64,000 nt of DNA from assembly GCA_964036045.1 (NCBI GenBank), contig OZ038382.1:6262289-6326288 (forward strand), written 5' to 3'. This document shows positions 55,991 through 64,000 of this stretch, piece after piece. A model generated the notes under the pieces. It saw only the letters and a program-made list of their open reading frames with translations. It had not been told where the DNA came from and made no database searches. Within the stretch, counting starts at the first letter, position 1. Each line of letters opens with the position of its first letter. This stretch comes from Eutreptiella sp. 'Long Island Sound 2002' (taxonomy: Eukaryota > Euglenozoa > Euglenophyceae > Eutreptiales > Eutreptiaceae). A program made the position numbers and the translations under genes.

Positions 55991-57484
55991 TCAAAACCCA
56001 CCTGCCTTGCGCAGCTGCTGCTCCACTCCTAACGCCTTCAGATAGGCCACACATTCTTCCTCTGTGGCTCCCGTTGGGGTGGAAACTTGATCCCAATGTT
56101 CCACCAGCTCTTAGGCCACCGCCTTTACTCCGCGTATTGCCGTGCCTACCCGGGACACCAGCTGCTGAAGTTTCATTCGCTCCTGCAGCTCCCGCATTAG
56201 CCGGTACAACTCGTTTCTTCGCGTTCTCAGGTCCCCTGACGTTTCCCCCGACGTGATCACCCCCTTGAGCTTGGAGAGTGTTTCCATGCCCGTTCTGTCA
56301 CGGTGCGCTTTTTCATATACTCCAACTAGGAGGGTGTAGGCCGTTGCCGCTTCTGTCGCCGCAATTCCCAGTGAGGAAAGAAATTGATAAACCGCCGGTG
56401 TGACGGAGTCCCTTGTGGAGACACGTAGGAGCCGTAGGGCTTGTAGTTCAACTGACTGCTTTTTGTTTTTGTGTTCCCTTTGGTAGCTGACCGCCTTCGT
56501 ATGGATGCAGCCCAGTGCATCTTCCCAGCATTGGTCTCCCGTCGAGGTCATAGACTTGAGAGAGGTCTCCAGATCTTCCATTGCCTCAGAGTCTTGGAGG
56601 ATGGTCTTTGGGCAGTAGAATCTAGGAGTTGTGCCCTCCGTTTCGAAGGATGGGGGTGTGAATTCGGCCACGATTGCCTTGTGGTCCGAGTTGGCAGCAA
56701 ACATGGGGTACACGCTAGTCGCCAAGCTCAACAAATCAGGCGTCGTGTGTATGCGGTCAATACGGCGTAATCTCTGCGGATCGAGCCGCTCTCCTTCTCG
56801 AGGGTAGCCGTATGTGAAGCCCGTTGGGCACGATGACTCTTTGTCCTTGATATCTGTCAGAGTTGGACAATGGATGTCCACCCAAACGTCCTACAGACCC
56901 GCTCTCGCCAAGGCTGTAACCTCCTTTTCTCGGGCACGTAAAGACGTGTCATGCTCAAACTCTGGGGGCGCAAAGGCGTCCCTGTGTTTCACCACTAGAC
57001 TATTCTGATCAGCACATAAAATCATGTTCGGTCCATGTAACTCCTTGGCGATGTCTTTCCATTGCGATTGTCGTCGCGTGTGCTTGTGATGGAAATGGGC
57101 CACCACTAAGGTGATCTCCAGTGGACCACTCGACAGTGAGGTTTTCAGCGCCCTGGGAGACAAGAACTTCATTGATTGTAACGTCCAGTTGGATGTTTTC
57201 CACGCCAGTGCCACTCCTCCCCGTCCTTCTTCATGAAGTGATCCGTCCAGGCCATACCCGTACTTTGATAAGCATTGCATGCCCGCTTGACGATCCTCCA
57301 CTGTGACGAAGTGGGGCTCTTGGATGGCGAAGAAATCCACCTCCAGGGACCGAAGCAGTGACCCTAGGGCCACTATACGTGTTTGCTTACGCTTTCTCGT
57401 GGTTATTTTCGTTTGAAATCCATTGATATTTTGGGACAATACTCTAAGCGCGCTGCTCAGAGGGATGCTTGATGCAGACGTCAT
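55991..57484 (-). pseudogene. Retroelement B ORF2: AP-endonuclease, RT missing
   Basis: The minus-strand frame opens at ATG 57484-57482, which overlaps the TGA of the upstream ORF as ATGA. It encodes an APE-type endonuclease of non-LTR retrotransposons: LSQNINGFQTK, FFAIQEPHFV (Glu), GRGGVALAW, VVAHFHHKH, MILCADQNSL (Asp-x-Asn), LRRIDRIHTTPD and NSDHKAIVAEF (Ser-Asp-His). The domain cuts target DNA so that reverse transcription can be primed. A TAG (56891-56893) sits between AGL and DVWVDIHC and a TAA (56111-56113) follows KAVA; the frame then continues ELVEHWDQVSTPTG to TGA at 55991. The reverse transcriptase expected downstream is absent, so the copy is 3'-truncated and dead, unless the stops are read. 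Confidence 0.8.
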
Positions 57485-59079
57485 CGTGCTACTCCATTGG
57501 ACAACGAAGCCTCATCTTCCTTCAAGTCCCGCTTGCGTTTGAGGGAGCTGATGACCTTGTTGACTTGGTCGTCCAACTCCATGGCCTTGGCCATTTCACC
57601 TGCCGTGATTAGGCCTTGCCTGCGCGTCTTTGTGTCATCTGTGTTCCTGGGCCGGTCCGTGATACGCTTTTTTCGCGCCTCATAGTCCGCCTCGGAGATC
57701 ACAAACATTGGAGGCATTCCAGAATCCGCCAAGTAGACTTTTCCAATCAGCTGTGACACACTTTCCCTTGTCAGCCGCCATGCGGCCGTGCGCATCTCCC
57801 CAACCGTCCACCTGACACGGTCTGCGATATACCGGCACTGTACCGAAGGAGCAAGGGCCTCAGTCAGATCCGAGAGATACCACCAAGGTGCCACATCCAA
57901 GATGTACACTGTGCCCACCAGTTCCTTCTTCCACGTCGAGGGGGCAGTGGGCTTGGAGATAACGTCTCTGTCGAGGAACTAGCCTGTCTTCAGGTCCTTG
58001 AAGACAGCCCCGATGGCAGCCACCGGTTCACGATACCTTGTCTTCAACAGTGAGTGCCCGGTTTCTGTGAGACCCAGCGGTAGCTTACTGGGGCCCAACC
58101 CATGGATTTTCACTGGCGATGGCGCTTGCAAGACGCCCGGGATCGTCCAAAACATTGCGAGAACTGAGGCATGCAGCATGGGCGACCATGTTTCCTTGTG
58201 TGTCTTCTTTATCCAGACCTCATAGACAGCAGACATGTTTGTCAACTTGGCCCCACGATACCATTCCACTGGCTGGATCCCGAACCTTGGCTTGGATCCG
58301 AATTGTGATACCACGGTATTCACTTGCTCCTCATTCAATTCTGTGAAGAACAACTTCGAGTTCCGTGGGTCTGTTCCCGGAAGGAGATGGACTTCATCAG
58401 AGTTCAAACCGATAGACCCCAATAGCCCATTGATCAGGTCATTGTGGACCTGGATGGCGTACTCATTATCCCGCACATCCGGTTCATGGAACACCACCTT
58501 GTCAACCTCTGCTCCAGGTGTCATGAGCGGCAGGAGCTTGTACGTTGGGGGCGGCGACAGGTTCCTGGAGTCCCTTGTGCTGCTCGCGATCCAGACATCA
58601 AATCGACCATGTGTGCGTATGTGCATGAGGGACCTATCTGCCATTTGCAGCTTGTCGCACCCGAATGGCAAGTTGGAGTTGAGGGCGAGTGCCCGATTTA
58701 GAAACGATGGCTTGTCATCATCGTCGCTGACAGGTTCAAGCAAGATGGCAACAAAGCGGCCCAGCATGGGCAGATCGGCAAGCAGCCTCTTAATTGCATT
58801 TTGAATTTTTTCATACTCAGTCATTTCCCCAACGAGCACAACGTTGGGGCGACTGCCGTAAAGGACGGCAGCTAGTTTTTCGGACGAGTTGCAGTCCTTG
58901 AAGAGGTCGTACGACACGGAGGCAGCCTCTGGAACTCCACTCTTCAGCACCACTTCGTCCTGGATGATGTAATCTGCGTCATCGATGGCTGCCAAACACG
59001 CCAATTGACCGGCGTCGGCAGGGACGATGACCTCCTCGCCTGGCGTGGCCAGACGGACCTGGGTGTCCCGGACACTCAT
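57481..59079 (-). pseudogene. Retroelement B ORF1
   Basis: From ATG 59079 a minus-strand frame of 533 codons runs to TGA 57481-57483, interrupted only by TAG at 57979-57981 (KDLKTG|FLDRDVISKPT). The protein begins MSVRDTQVRLATPGEE, has a mixed alpha/beta-like composition (AIKRLLADLPMLGRFVAILL; LMHIRTHGRFDVWIASS) and ends with a basic, possibly nuclear-targeting stretch (VISSLKRKRDLKEDE). I see no zinc knuckle and no domain I can name. Position directly before the endonuclease ORF marks it as the first ORF of a two-ORF non-LTR element, usually an RNA-binding chaperone. The stop-start overlap suggests ORF2 was translated by re-initiation. Confidence 0.65.
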
Positions 59080-59194
59080 GCGGTCAGGGGACAGGGAGGT
59101 GACGTCGGCGGCAGTTTGTCAAGGCCCAGCGGCCCGGGCAGGCATGGACAAAAAGACACCGAAAAAAATAGACCCTCAGGGGGGGGTGGGGGAC

Positions 59195-59700
59195 ACCCAC
59201 CCAATACATGGTCTCCCAAAATAGGGGGTGGGGAGTGCTGGGGTAGGCCTTTGCGATGTCCAGCAGGACCGCATAAGGTTCCCCATTGAATTGCAGAACA
59301 TTGGACCATAGTGCCGTGGCTTGGGTGATTGTGGTATGTCCTTTGCGTCCCCCACCTTGGTAGGAAGAAAGGAGGCTGGTAAGTGGGGATTTCAAACACA
59401 AGAGCATTAGGTTGCACAATGTCTGATACATACAGGTAGATACAGCAATGGGGCGGTAATTGGCTGCATCCCCTGGATCTCCCTTTTTATACAAAAGGGA
59501 GATCCTGGTGTCCTTCCACGAAGCTGGGATTGTCCCCGAGTGCCAGACCTCCAAGACGCGCTGATACAGCACCCATTGGGCAGTTTCGGGTAGATGGCCC
59601 ATGGGGGGAACATGGTCCATGCCTACTCGCTTTCGTTTCGGGTTGCAAATGCGCTGCAGAAACTCTTGCCAAGTGGGGTTGGGGGGGAGCACAACGGATG
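59195..59700 (-). pseudogene. Non-LTR reverse transcriptase, N-terminal part
   Basis: The frame 59692-59084 has the fingers region of a LINE-type RT: GTIPASWKDTRISLLYKKGD, NYRPIAVSTCMYQTLCNLML, SSYQGGGRKGHTTITQATAL (equivalent of the usual GFRKGRST block) and AVLLDIAKAYPSTPHPLFWE, where LDIAKAYPS holds the first catalytic Asp. After WETMYWVGVP the frame degenerates at a G/C-rich tract, and the FADD-like palm motif, thumb and anything C-terminal are missing. It is separated from the upstream PHD frame by a frameshift at a run of seven G (59681-59687 on the plus strand). Confidence 0.85.
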
Positions 59701-60508
59701 GTTGGCTGATTGTGGAAAATATTGCTCAGCAGGGCAGAGGCCGCCTCAGGATCCCAAGGTGGGTTACGTACGAATTGGGGTAGCTTGGTCATTGCTGATT
59801 GGGGGGTCGGGGACACTGCAGAGCGGTCAAAAGGCCGCATGAGCCAATCGCAGAGTTCACGGAAAAATGGCCCCGATGCCGTCACTGCTGCCTTTCTGAA
59901 CCGTCGTAACCGACGAAAAGCCTCACAGTGTCTTTTTTTTTGCATGTGGGCCCCCCACTGTTTCAAGGCGTCATGGTCCTGGGGCACGGTGCGGAGGCGA
60001 GAGAGTATGTTTTGTCCCACCGGGTCCTCACGCGGGTGGGGGTTCTGCCGCAGTGTGACATACTGTTTAACCTCCTGCAGGATGCGTTCAGATTTCTCCT
60101 GAATTGGCATGTCGGCAACATCTGACCTCTGTATTGCGCACTCCGGACAGAACCATGAGTGGTCAGGAATGTTAATGACGGGGGGTTCACAACACAACCC
60201 ACAGGTTTACTATGGTCACCATCACAAATCAGAATGTCATTGTCCTCGGTGGTTTCACCGCTCAAGCAGCTGGCACAAACAATGTCCAATGCATCACAAT
60301 CTGCATCATCCTGCATGACCTGTTCCATGTGGGCAACTTCAGCAGCATCCACAGGCAACCCCTTAGCCTCACGGATAATGTTAATGTAGTTGTGAACCCG
60401 CTGCACCAACTCTGCTTTGGGCCCATTACTACACAAACCTTGGGCCATGAGGACATGCTTCAAATTACTCACAGTACACTATCCGTTGATATTCAGGTTC
60501 CCTCGCAG
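59701..60508 (-). pseudogene. SAP domain and PHD finger of element A
   Basis: From about 60472 the frame gives a SAP-type helix-turn-helix (LKHVLMAQGLCSNGPKAELV, then QRVHNYI), then a PHD finger starting DIVCASCLSGETTEDNDILI and CDG. A one-base shift near 60185 (beside a run of six G) leads to GLCCEPPVINIPDHSWFCPE, then C. Together the Cys pairs, the CDG block and the WFCPEC end fit the C4HC3 order, though the expected His is replaced by Cys in this copy. A basic linker (KKRHCEAFRRLRRFRKAA) follows. SAP binds AT-rich DNA or scaffold regions and PHD binds histone tails, so chromatin targeting is a reasonable inference. TAG codons at 60509-60511 and 60479-60481 precede the SAP domain. Confidence 0.7.
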
Positions 60509-61604
60509 CTAATGCAACAACCTCTCAACATCAGCCAAAACACCAGGGGTCACATGCCCCCAATGACGCTTCAGGCGGGCCTCACTCTTCAGAAATTCTA
60601 ACTCACGCTTGTGTGTGAACCAACGCTGAACATCATCAACCTTTGATGCGGTACCAAAAGCAGATTTAGCCACCTGTACCATTTGTTGCTTGGTAGGGTG
60701 GTGGACTTCTGCATACAGCTTCTTGTAGTGCTGTGATGGAGGGTCAACCTTTACCGCAGGAACATTTTTTTTGTCGCTCTGTCTCAACATCTGCATGAGG
60801 CATGAAAGTGCCATCCTCAGTGTAGATAGGGTCGTGCTGAAATGGGAAAATGCTGGTATCTGCTTCAGGCAAATGAGAGCAGGTCATGAAGTCTAGGGGG
60901 CTTGGATACTCAGCAGCATTGCAGAGACGTTTCAGTTTGTGCACACAAGCTGTGCGGCGGAGCTCAAAGTCAAAGAACCCTGCCGCATAATGCAGTTCCT
61001 GATATCGCAAAGCACTGGTGATGCCCAGCCGAACATTCAGGGGCACATCCTGCGGCTTATCATCCAATACAGTGCGACAATGCATCCTAAACTCTTGGCT
61101 GTACCGATCAGAATCGGGAACATCCTGATGGGACATGAGACTGACAACCGGTCTGCCACTGTATGTTGCACCACTCATGGCATTTGATATGGCAGCTTGA
61201 AATCTGCGGCGTCGCACAGTAAGCATTTCAAGTGCAGGGATGGAGGAATCACTGGGCTGCAGGACAGCTTGTTTCAGTTTGGCCTTTTGGACGGAGCGTG
61301 TCTCAACGCCGTTCACACGCTCCGCCTCATTCAGTGATGACAAGCCAGCAGCACGCACACATGCCATCGTGTAATTCCTCTTATTTGTCAGGTATTCAAC
61401 AGTGAGTACCATCCTTACCTCCAAATCACGGGGATTGTGATCCCAGCCACCATCAGACATAATTGTTAACTCACGTGCCCTCCCCCAATTTGCAGCGGAG
61501 GGATGCTTGAGGACCAATTCAAGGTCGTTCAGGGCCTGAAATGGCGTGGAACGCCGCTCAGCCACAACATGCGCCACAGCAAATGCAAACTCCTTTACAG
61601 TCAA
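60509..61604 (-). pseudogene. Central region of element A, unknown domain
   Basis: Frame 61604-60744 (286 codons) starts near LTVKEFAFAVAHVVAERRST, with no ATG, and holds IMSDGGWDHNPRDLEVRMVL, a run of basic helices (VRRRRFQAAISNAMSG) and a Cys/His-containing stretch (FMTCSHLPEADTSIFPFQHD). At a run of eight A on the coding strand (60765-60772) the frame changes by +1 and continues as PPSQHYKKLYAEVHHPTKQQ ... VDDVQRWFTHKRELEFLKSE. The latter resembles the third helix of homeodomain-like folds (WFTHKRE), but that is only a suggestion. I cannot assign a family to the 286-codon part. Confidence 0.5.
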
Positions 61605-62862
61605 GTTGTCATGTCATTCGTAGATGGGTGTTGCTTGTGAGTGACACCAGCATTGATTTGAAAACACGCTTTGCAACTGCACCAAGAAGGGTCAACAGAT
61701 ATTTGTGCACTTGCAGTGCTGCCACTTTCTCACGAACCATCGGCGTACCGTGGGCTTGCCGTGCAATACAGGAAATGTGCTCAAGCAGCTCACGTCAAGC
61801 AGCAGCACCTTCTGGTGGGGCAAACCACACACCTGGGCCACCAGGCACATGAAAAAAATCTGGAGCACTTTTCAAATGGGAGCATAACCAGTCATGAAAC
61901 CTGTTGGGTGATCCGAGATGCTTGGGTGTTGGCTAACAGCCAACCTCCTTGCCCAATGCCATGAGATCAGATTGATTGGCACAAAGAAAGTGCAGTAACA
62001 CATCAATGCAAAGTGCCAAATGATGGGCAGCAGCAGCACACATGCGGCTAACAGAAGGCACGCTAGCAGAAGTCTTTCTGTGCTTCCGAGGTGTGTGTTC
62101 AGTCACTGCAGCATAGCGGAAGCAGACTGCCTGCGGCAGCTCCTCCAAACGGCAACTTGGCCAATCCGCGGCTGGACTGCAGTTGAACATTTCAACCAGC
62201 TTGATGTCCTCAGTCAAGGCCACGGGCCTGATGAGAGGCGGGGGTTGGACAGGTGGCAGGAAGACAGTGTAGTGGTCTACAGTTTGCAGAATGACAGCAT
62301 GGGAACTTGCTGATGGCAGCGGCCCAGACTCAGCAACAACATACTACACATTGTCCGCACCAGCAACATGTAGCCTGTGCGCCAACTGCACAAGGCGGTC
62401 AGAATACAAATACTGCAGGTGCACACGATCTGCAGGTTCATCTAGCATCTGCCTGACAGTCCAAACCATCACTGTTTGCTCTGTTGTAGGTTGAATCGTG
62501 GGTGGAGACATGGATTGAACACAACAATTCAACAGAGCATGGACGCCACAGTCCCCCGTAGCAGGTGTTTCATGCACAGTGCCTGACACTGTGACAGCAT
62601 AGCACACCTCAGACACAGAAACAGCCCTAGCAGCTGTGCTAGCAATCGATTGAATTGCAACACTCACATCCTGCGGGATTGGAGGGAGTGCACGCGTTGC
62701 AGGGGTGCTAGACAACTGTGGTCCACCTGCTTGTCTCAGCAAGTGGCCCAAAGCACCTGTAGGCGCAATGTCAAATATGTTGCACAAATTCTGCACATGG
62801 GCAGTCAGTACAGGCATGCAGTGCACATTTGCAATTGGGGGCGGGAAAATAGAAGACACCAC
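61605..62862 (-). pseudogene. OTU-like cysteine protease region of element A
   Basis: One minus-strand frame from 62862 to about 61610 with stops at TAG 62344-62346, TAG 61933-61935 and TGA 61795-61797. The motif TPATGDCGVHALLNCC (Asp then Cys, near 62550) followed about 90 residues later by TVDHYTVFLPP (His near 62273) has the Cys-before-His order and closing His-Tyr of OTU-family peptidases. TVRQMLDEPADRVHLQYLYS between them fits the helical middle. The classical DGNC spacing is shortened to DC, so a related papain-like family is possible. The catalytic His lies beyond the first TAG, so the enzyme is inactive here unless that codon is read. Some non-LTR retrotransposons are known to encode cysteine proteases of this kind. 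Confidence 0.5.
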
Positions 62863-62901
62863 AGGGACAATGTGGGGGGTTGTTGCAGAGAGTGCTGGAC
62901 T

Positions 62902-63174
62902 TCAAAAATCAAGGGGTGTGTGTTGTTGCACTGGTGTGGATGGTTGGGACGAGAAGGAGTTTGTTGGGGATGGGAGGGAGCGTTGAGAACTAGGGCTAAC
63001 AAAGTCAGTCAGAACTGTAACTTTGTGGCCTTGCTTGGGGGATAGGGACGAGGCGGAGGAGCTGATAGAAGAGGGCGTGGAGCTAAAGAAATCTGTGATT
63101 GTGGTTCTGCGTGGTGTGGATGGCGGGCAGGGGGTGGGACGGGGGGGCCATAAGGCAACGGATACTGGGCTCAC
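62902..63174 (-). pseudogene. N-terminal Ser/Pro-rich leader with PIP-like motif
   Basis: A 90-codon frame, rich in Ser, Pro and Thr, ending at TGA 62902-62904 and continuing in the same frame (SPALSATTPHIVPVV) into the OTU region. RTTITDFF (63085-63108) matches the PCNA-interacting pattern QxxIxxFF except for Arg in place of Gln. No ATG is seen: the frame is open upstream through GTG 63174 to at least 63205, so the true start lies further out or is lost. Confidence 0.4.
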
Positions 63175-63394
63175 ATACGCCCCCGTGTCACAGGCGCATG
63201 GTCATCACCACATAGTTCAGTGTTTTTCCTTGCTGCACTGCAGCGCAGACCAGTTCTGAACCACTCCAGGTGGCTGCTGACTGTGCTTTGGCCTTGGCCA
63301 TTGAGGTCAGCTCGCACCCACCACCCTCCCACAGTGCCGGTTAGTCTCTAACCCTTGCTCTGCGGGTCTTGCTCTTGCTGCACCTGTCTTGCTC

Positions 63395-63485
63395 TTGCTC
63401 TCTGGCACGTGAAGACGTGTCATATCCGAACTCCGGGGGCGCAAAGGCGTCTCAATGTTTCACCATCAAACTATTGTGCTTAACG
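63395..63485 (-). pseudogene. Fragment of a second element B endonuclease
   Basis: About 85 bases match 56931-57010: the minus strand reads NSLMVKH, TGA, DAFAPPEFGYDTSSRARE against NSLVVKHRDAFAPPEFEHDT in element B. Only this piece of the APE domain is present. AGGTCAGCTCGCACC(C/T)ACCACCCTCC occurs on both sides (about 63305 and 63568), suggesting the fragment is embedded in a duplicated flank. Confidence 0.75.
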
Positions 63486-64000
63486 CTTCAACAGGTGCTT
63501 TGCGGTACTGTTGCGCTTACCTGTTCAGTACCACTCCATGTGTGCGCTAGCCGCCCACATATCTAGGTCAGCTCGCACCTACCACCCTCCCGTGGGCCGC
63601 ACTCTCGCTGCCCCTATCGTGCTCAGGCTTTCTAACGGGGGGAAGGGGGGTGTTTGGAAAATGACTCCTCTTTGTTTGAAATGCTTTTCAACAAAGAGGT
63701 ACACACAGTGATCCAGGGAGCAGCACTCGTGGGGGACGGTAGGGGCCTCACACGGGCACGCTTGGCGCGTTCTAGTGCACAGTCGCGCACCAAATGATCC
63801 ACAGGGGAAAAATGCTTCCGTGCTCTCAAGCGGTGTGCTTCTTGACACCTAGCCTTTACTTGGGTTTTTTTTATCAAATAGGCTAGTTCACAGAGTGCCA
63901 GATGCCGCAATGGGCCAAGTTCGAAGCTAAATACAGATCTCGGCAAAGACAGGGTGTGCATACGAGCTTCAGCTCATGGCTGGGCCCCCATGTTTTCTTG
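63486..64000. other. No recognisable gene
   Basis: Mixed sequence with minus-strand frames rich in Leu/Arg. Nothing supportable. Confidence 0.4.

Larger units (their letters stand above)
59195..63174 (-). mobile_element. Retroelement A: PIP-OTU-SAP-PHD-RT remnant
   Basis: A minus-strand series of frames that read as one long polyprotein once stops and single-base frameshifts are ignored. In order they are a Ser/Pro-rich leader with a PCNA-binding-like motif, an OTU-like protease, an unknown region, a helical basic region, SAP, PHD and the first third of a non-LTR reverse transcriptase. There is no endonuclease domain ahead of the RT and the RT is cut at about 59195, about 115 bases from the first codon of element B. 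The order protease / DNA-binding modules / RT recalls endonuclease-late (RLE) non-LTR elements or Dualen-like elements, but the C-terminal endonuclease cannot be checked because it is lost. Confidence 0.65.

Noticed and set aside
60765-60772. Programmed -1 frameshift at A8
   Set aside because: The downstream frame requires +1, and other frame changes in the element also fall at homopolymers, so an indel is simpler.

Overview
This window is eukaryotic nuclear DNA, most likely from a unicellular alga or other protist. The evidence is a minus-strand gene with two clean GT-AG introns (7.1 and 2.3 kb), non-LTR retrotransposon and Harbinger-type transposase remains, many tRNA-derived SINE-like modules, and very heavy satellite and microsatellite content with interstitial TTAGGG repeats. 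I see no bacterial operon structure, CRISPR array, rRNA or intact tRNA gene. I cannot place the organism more narrowly from sequence alone; TTAGGG arrays occur in several algal and protist groups.

Layout. 1-5.8 kb: G/C homopolymers and microsatellites, no firm gene. 5.8-11 kb: four short exon-like segments on the minus strand (5789-5887, 8705-8812, 10704-10908, 10477-10644) set among dispersed repeats. 12.8-18.8 kb: a broken DDE (Harbinger/IS5-like) transposase fragment, an inverted pair of tRNA-like modules and a decayed C48/Ulp1-like protease frame. 18.8-20.5 kb: an 84-bp satellite. 23.4-34.6 kb: the one gene I trust, a calcineurin-like metallophosphoesterase with two C-terminal EF hands. 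It has three minus-strand exons (34618-34268, 27203-26840, 24561-23456) that join in frame to 606 codons. Its introns hold a 30-bp minisatellite, a 208-bp-armed inverted-repeat element, a trinucleotide array, an RNase H fragment and other repeats.

37.9-51.8 kb is satellite country: an ACATG array, a 38-G run, a 4.4-kb GC-rich minisatellite with higher-order repeats, and five tandem 1.15-1.2-kb units joined by TTAGGG-like sequence, the second and fifth of one subtype. 52-56 kb holds dispersed repeats and one decayed unidentified frame.

56-63.2 kb holds two non-LTR retroelement remnants on the minus strand, side by side. Element B (59079-55991) has a first ORF whose TGA overlaps the ATG of an AP-endonuclease ORF as ATGA; its reverse transcriptase is missing. 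Element A (63174-59195) has a PCNA-binding-like motif, an OTU-like cysteine protease segment, a SAP domain, a PHD finger and the start of a non-LTR reverse transcriptase. These frames are cut by in-frame stops that are mostly TAG and by frameshifts, three of them at or near homopolymers. Element A's domain combination is the best candidate here for something undescribed.
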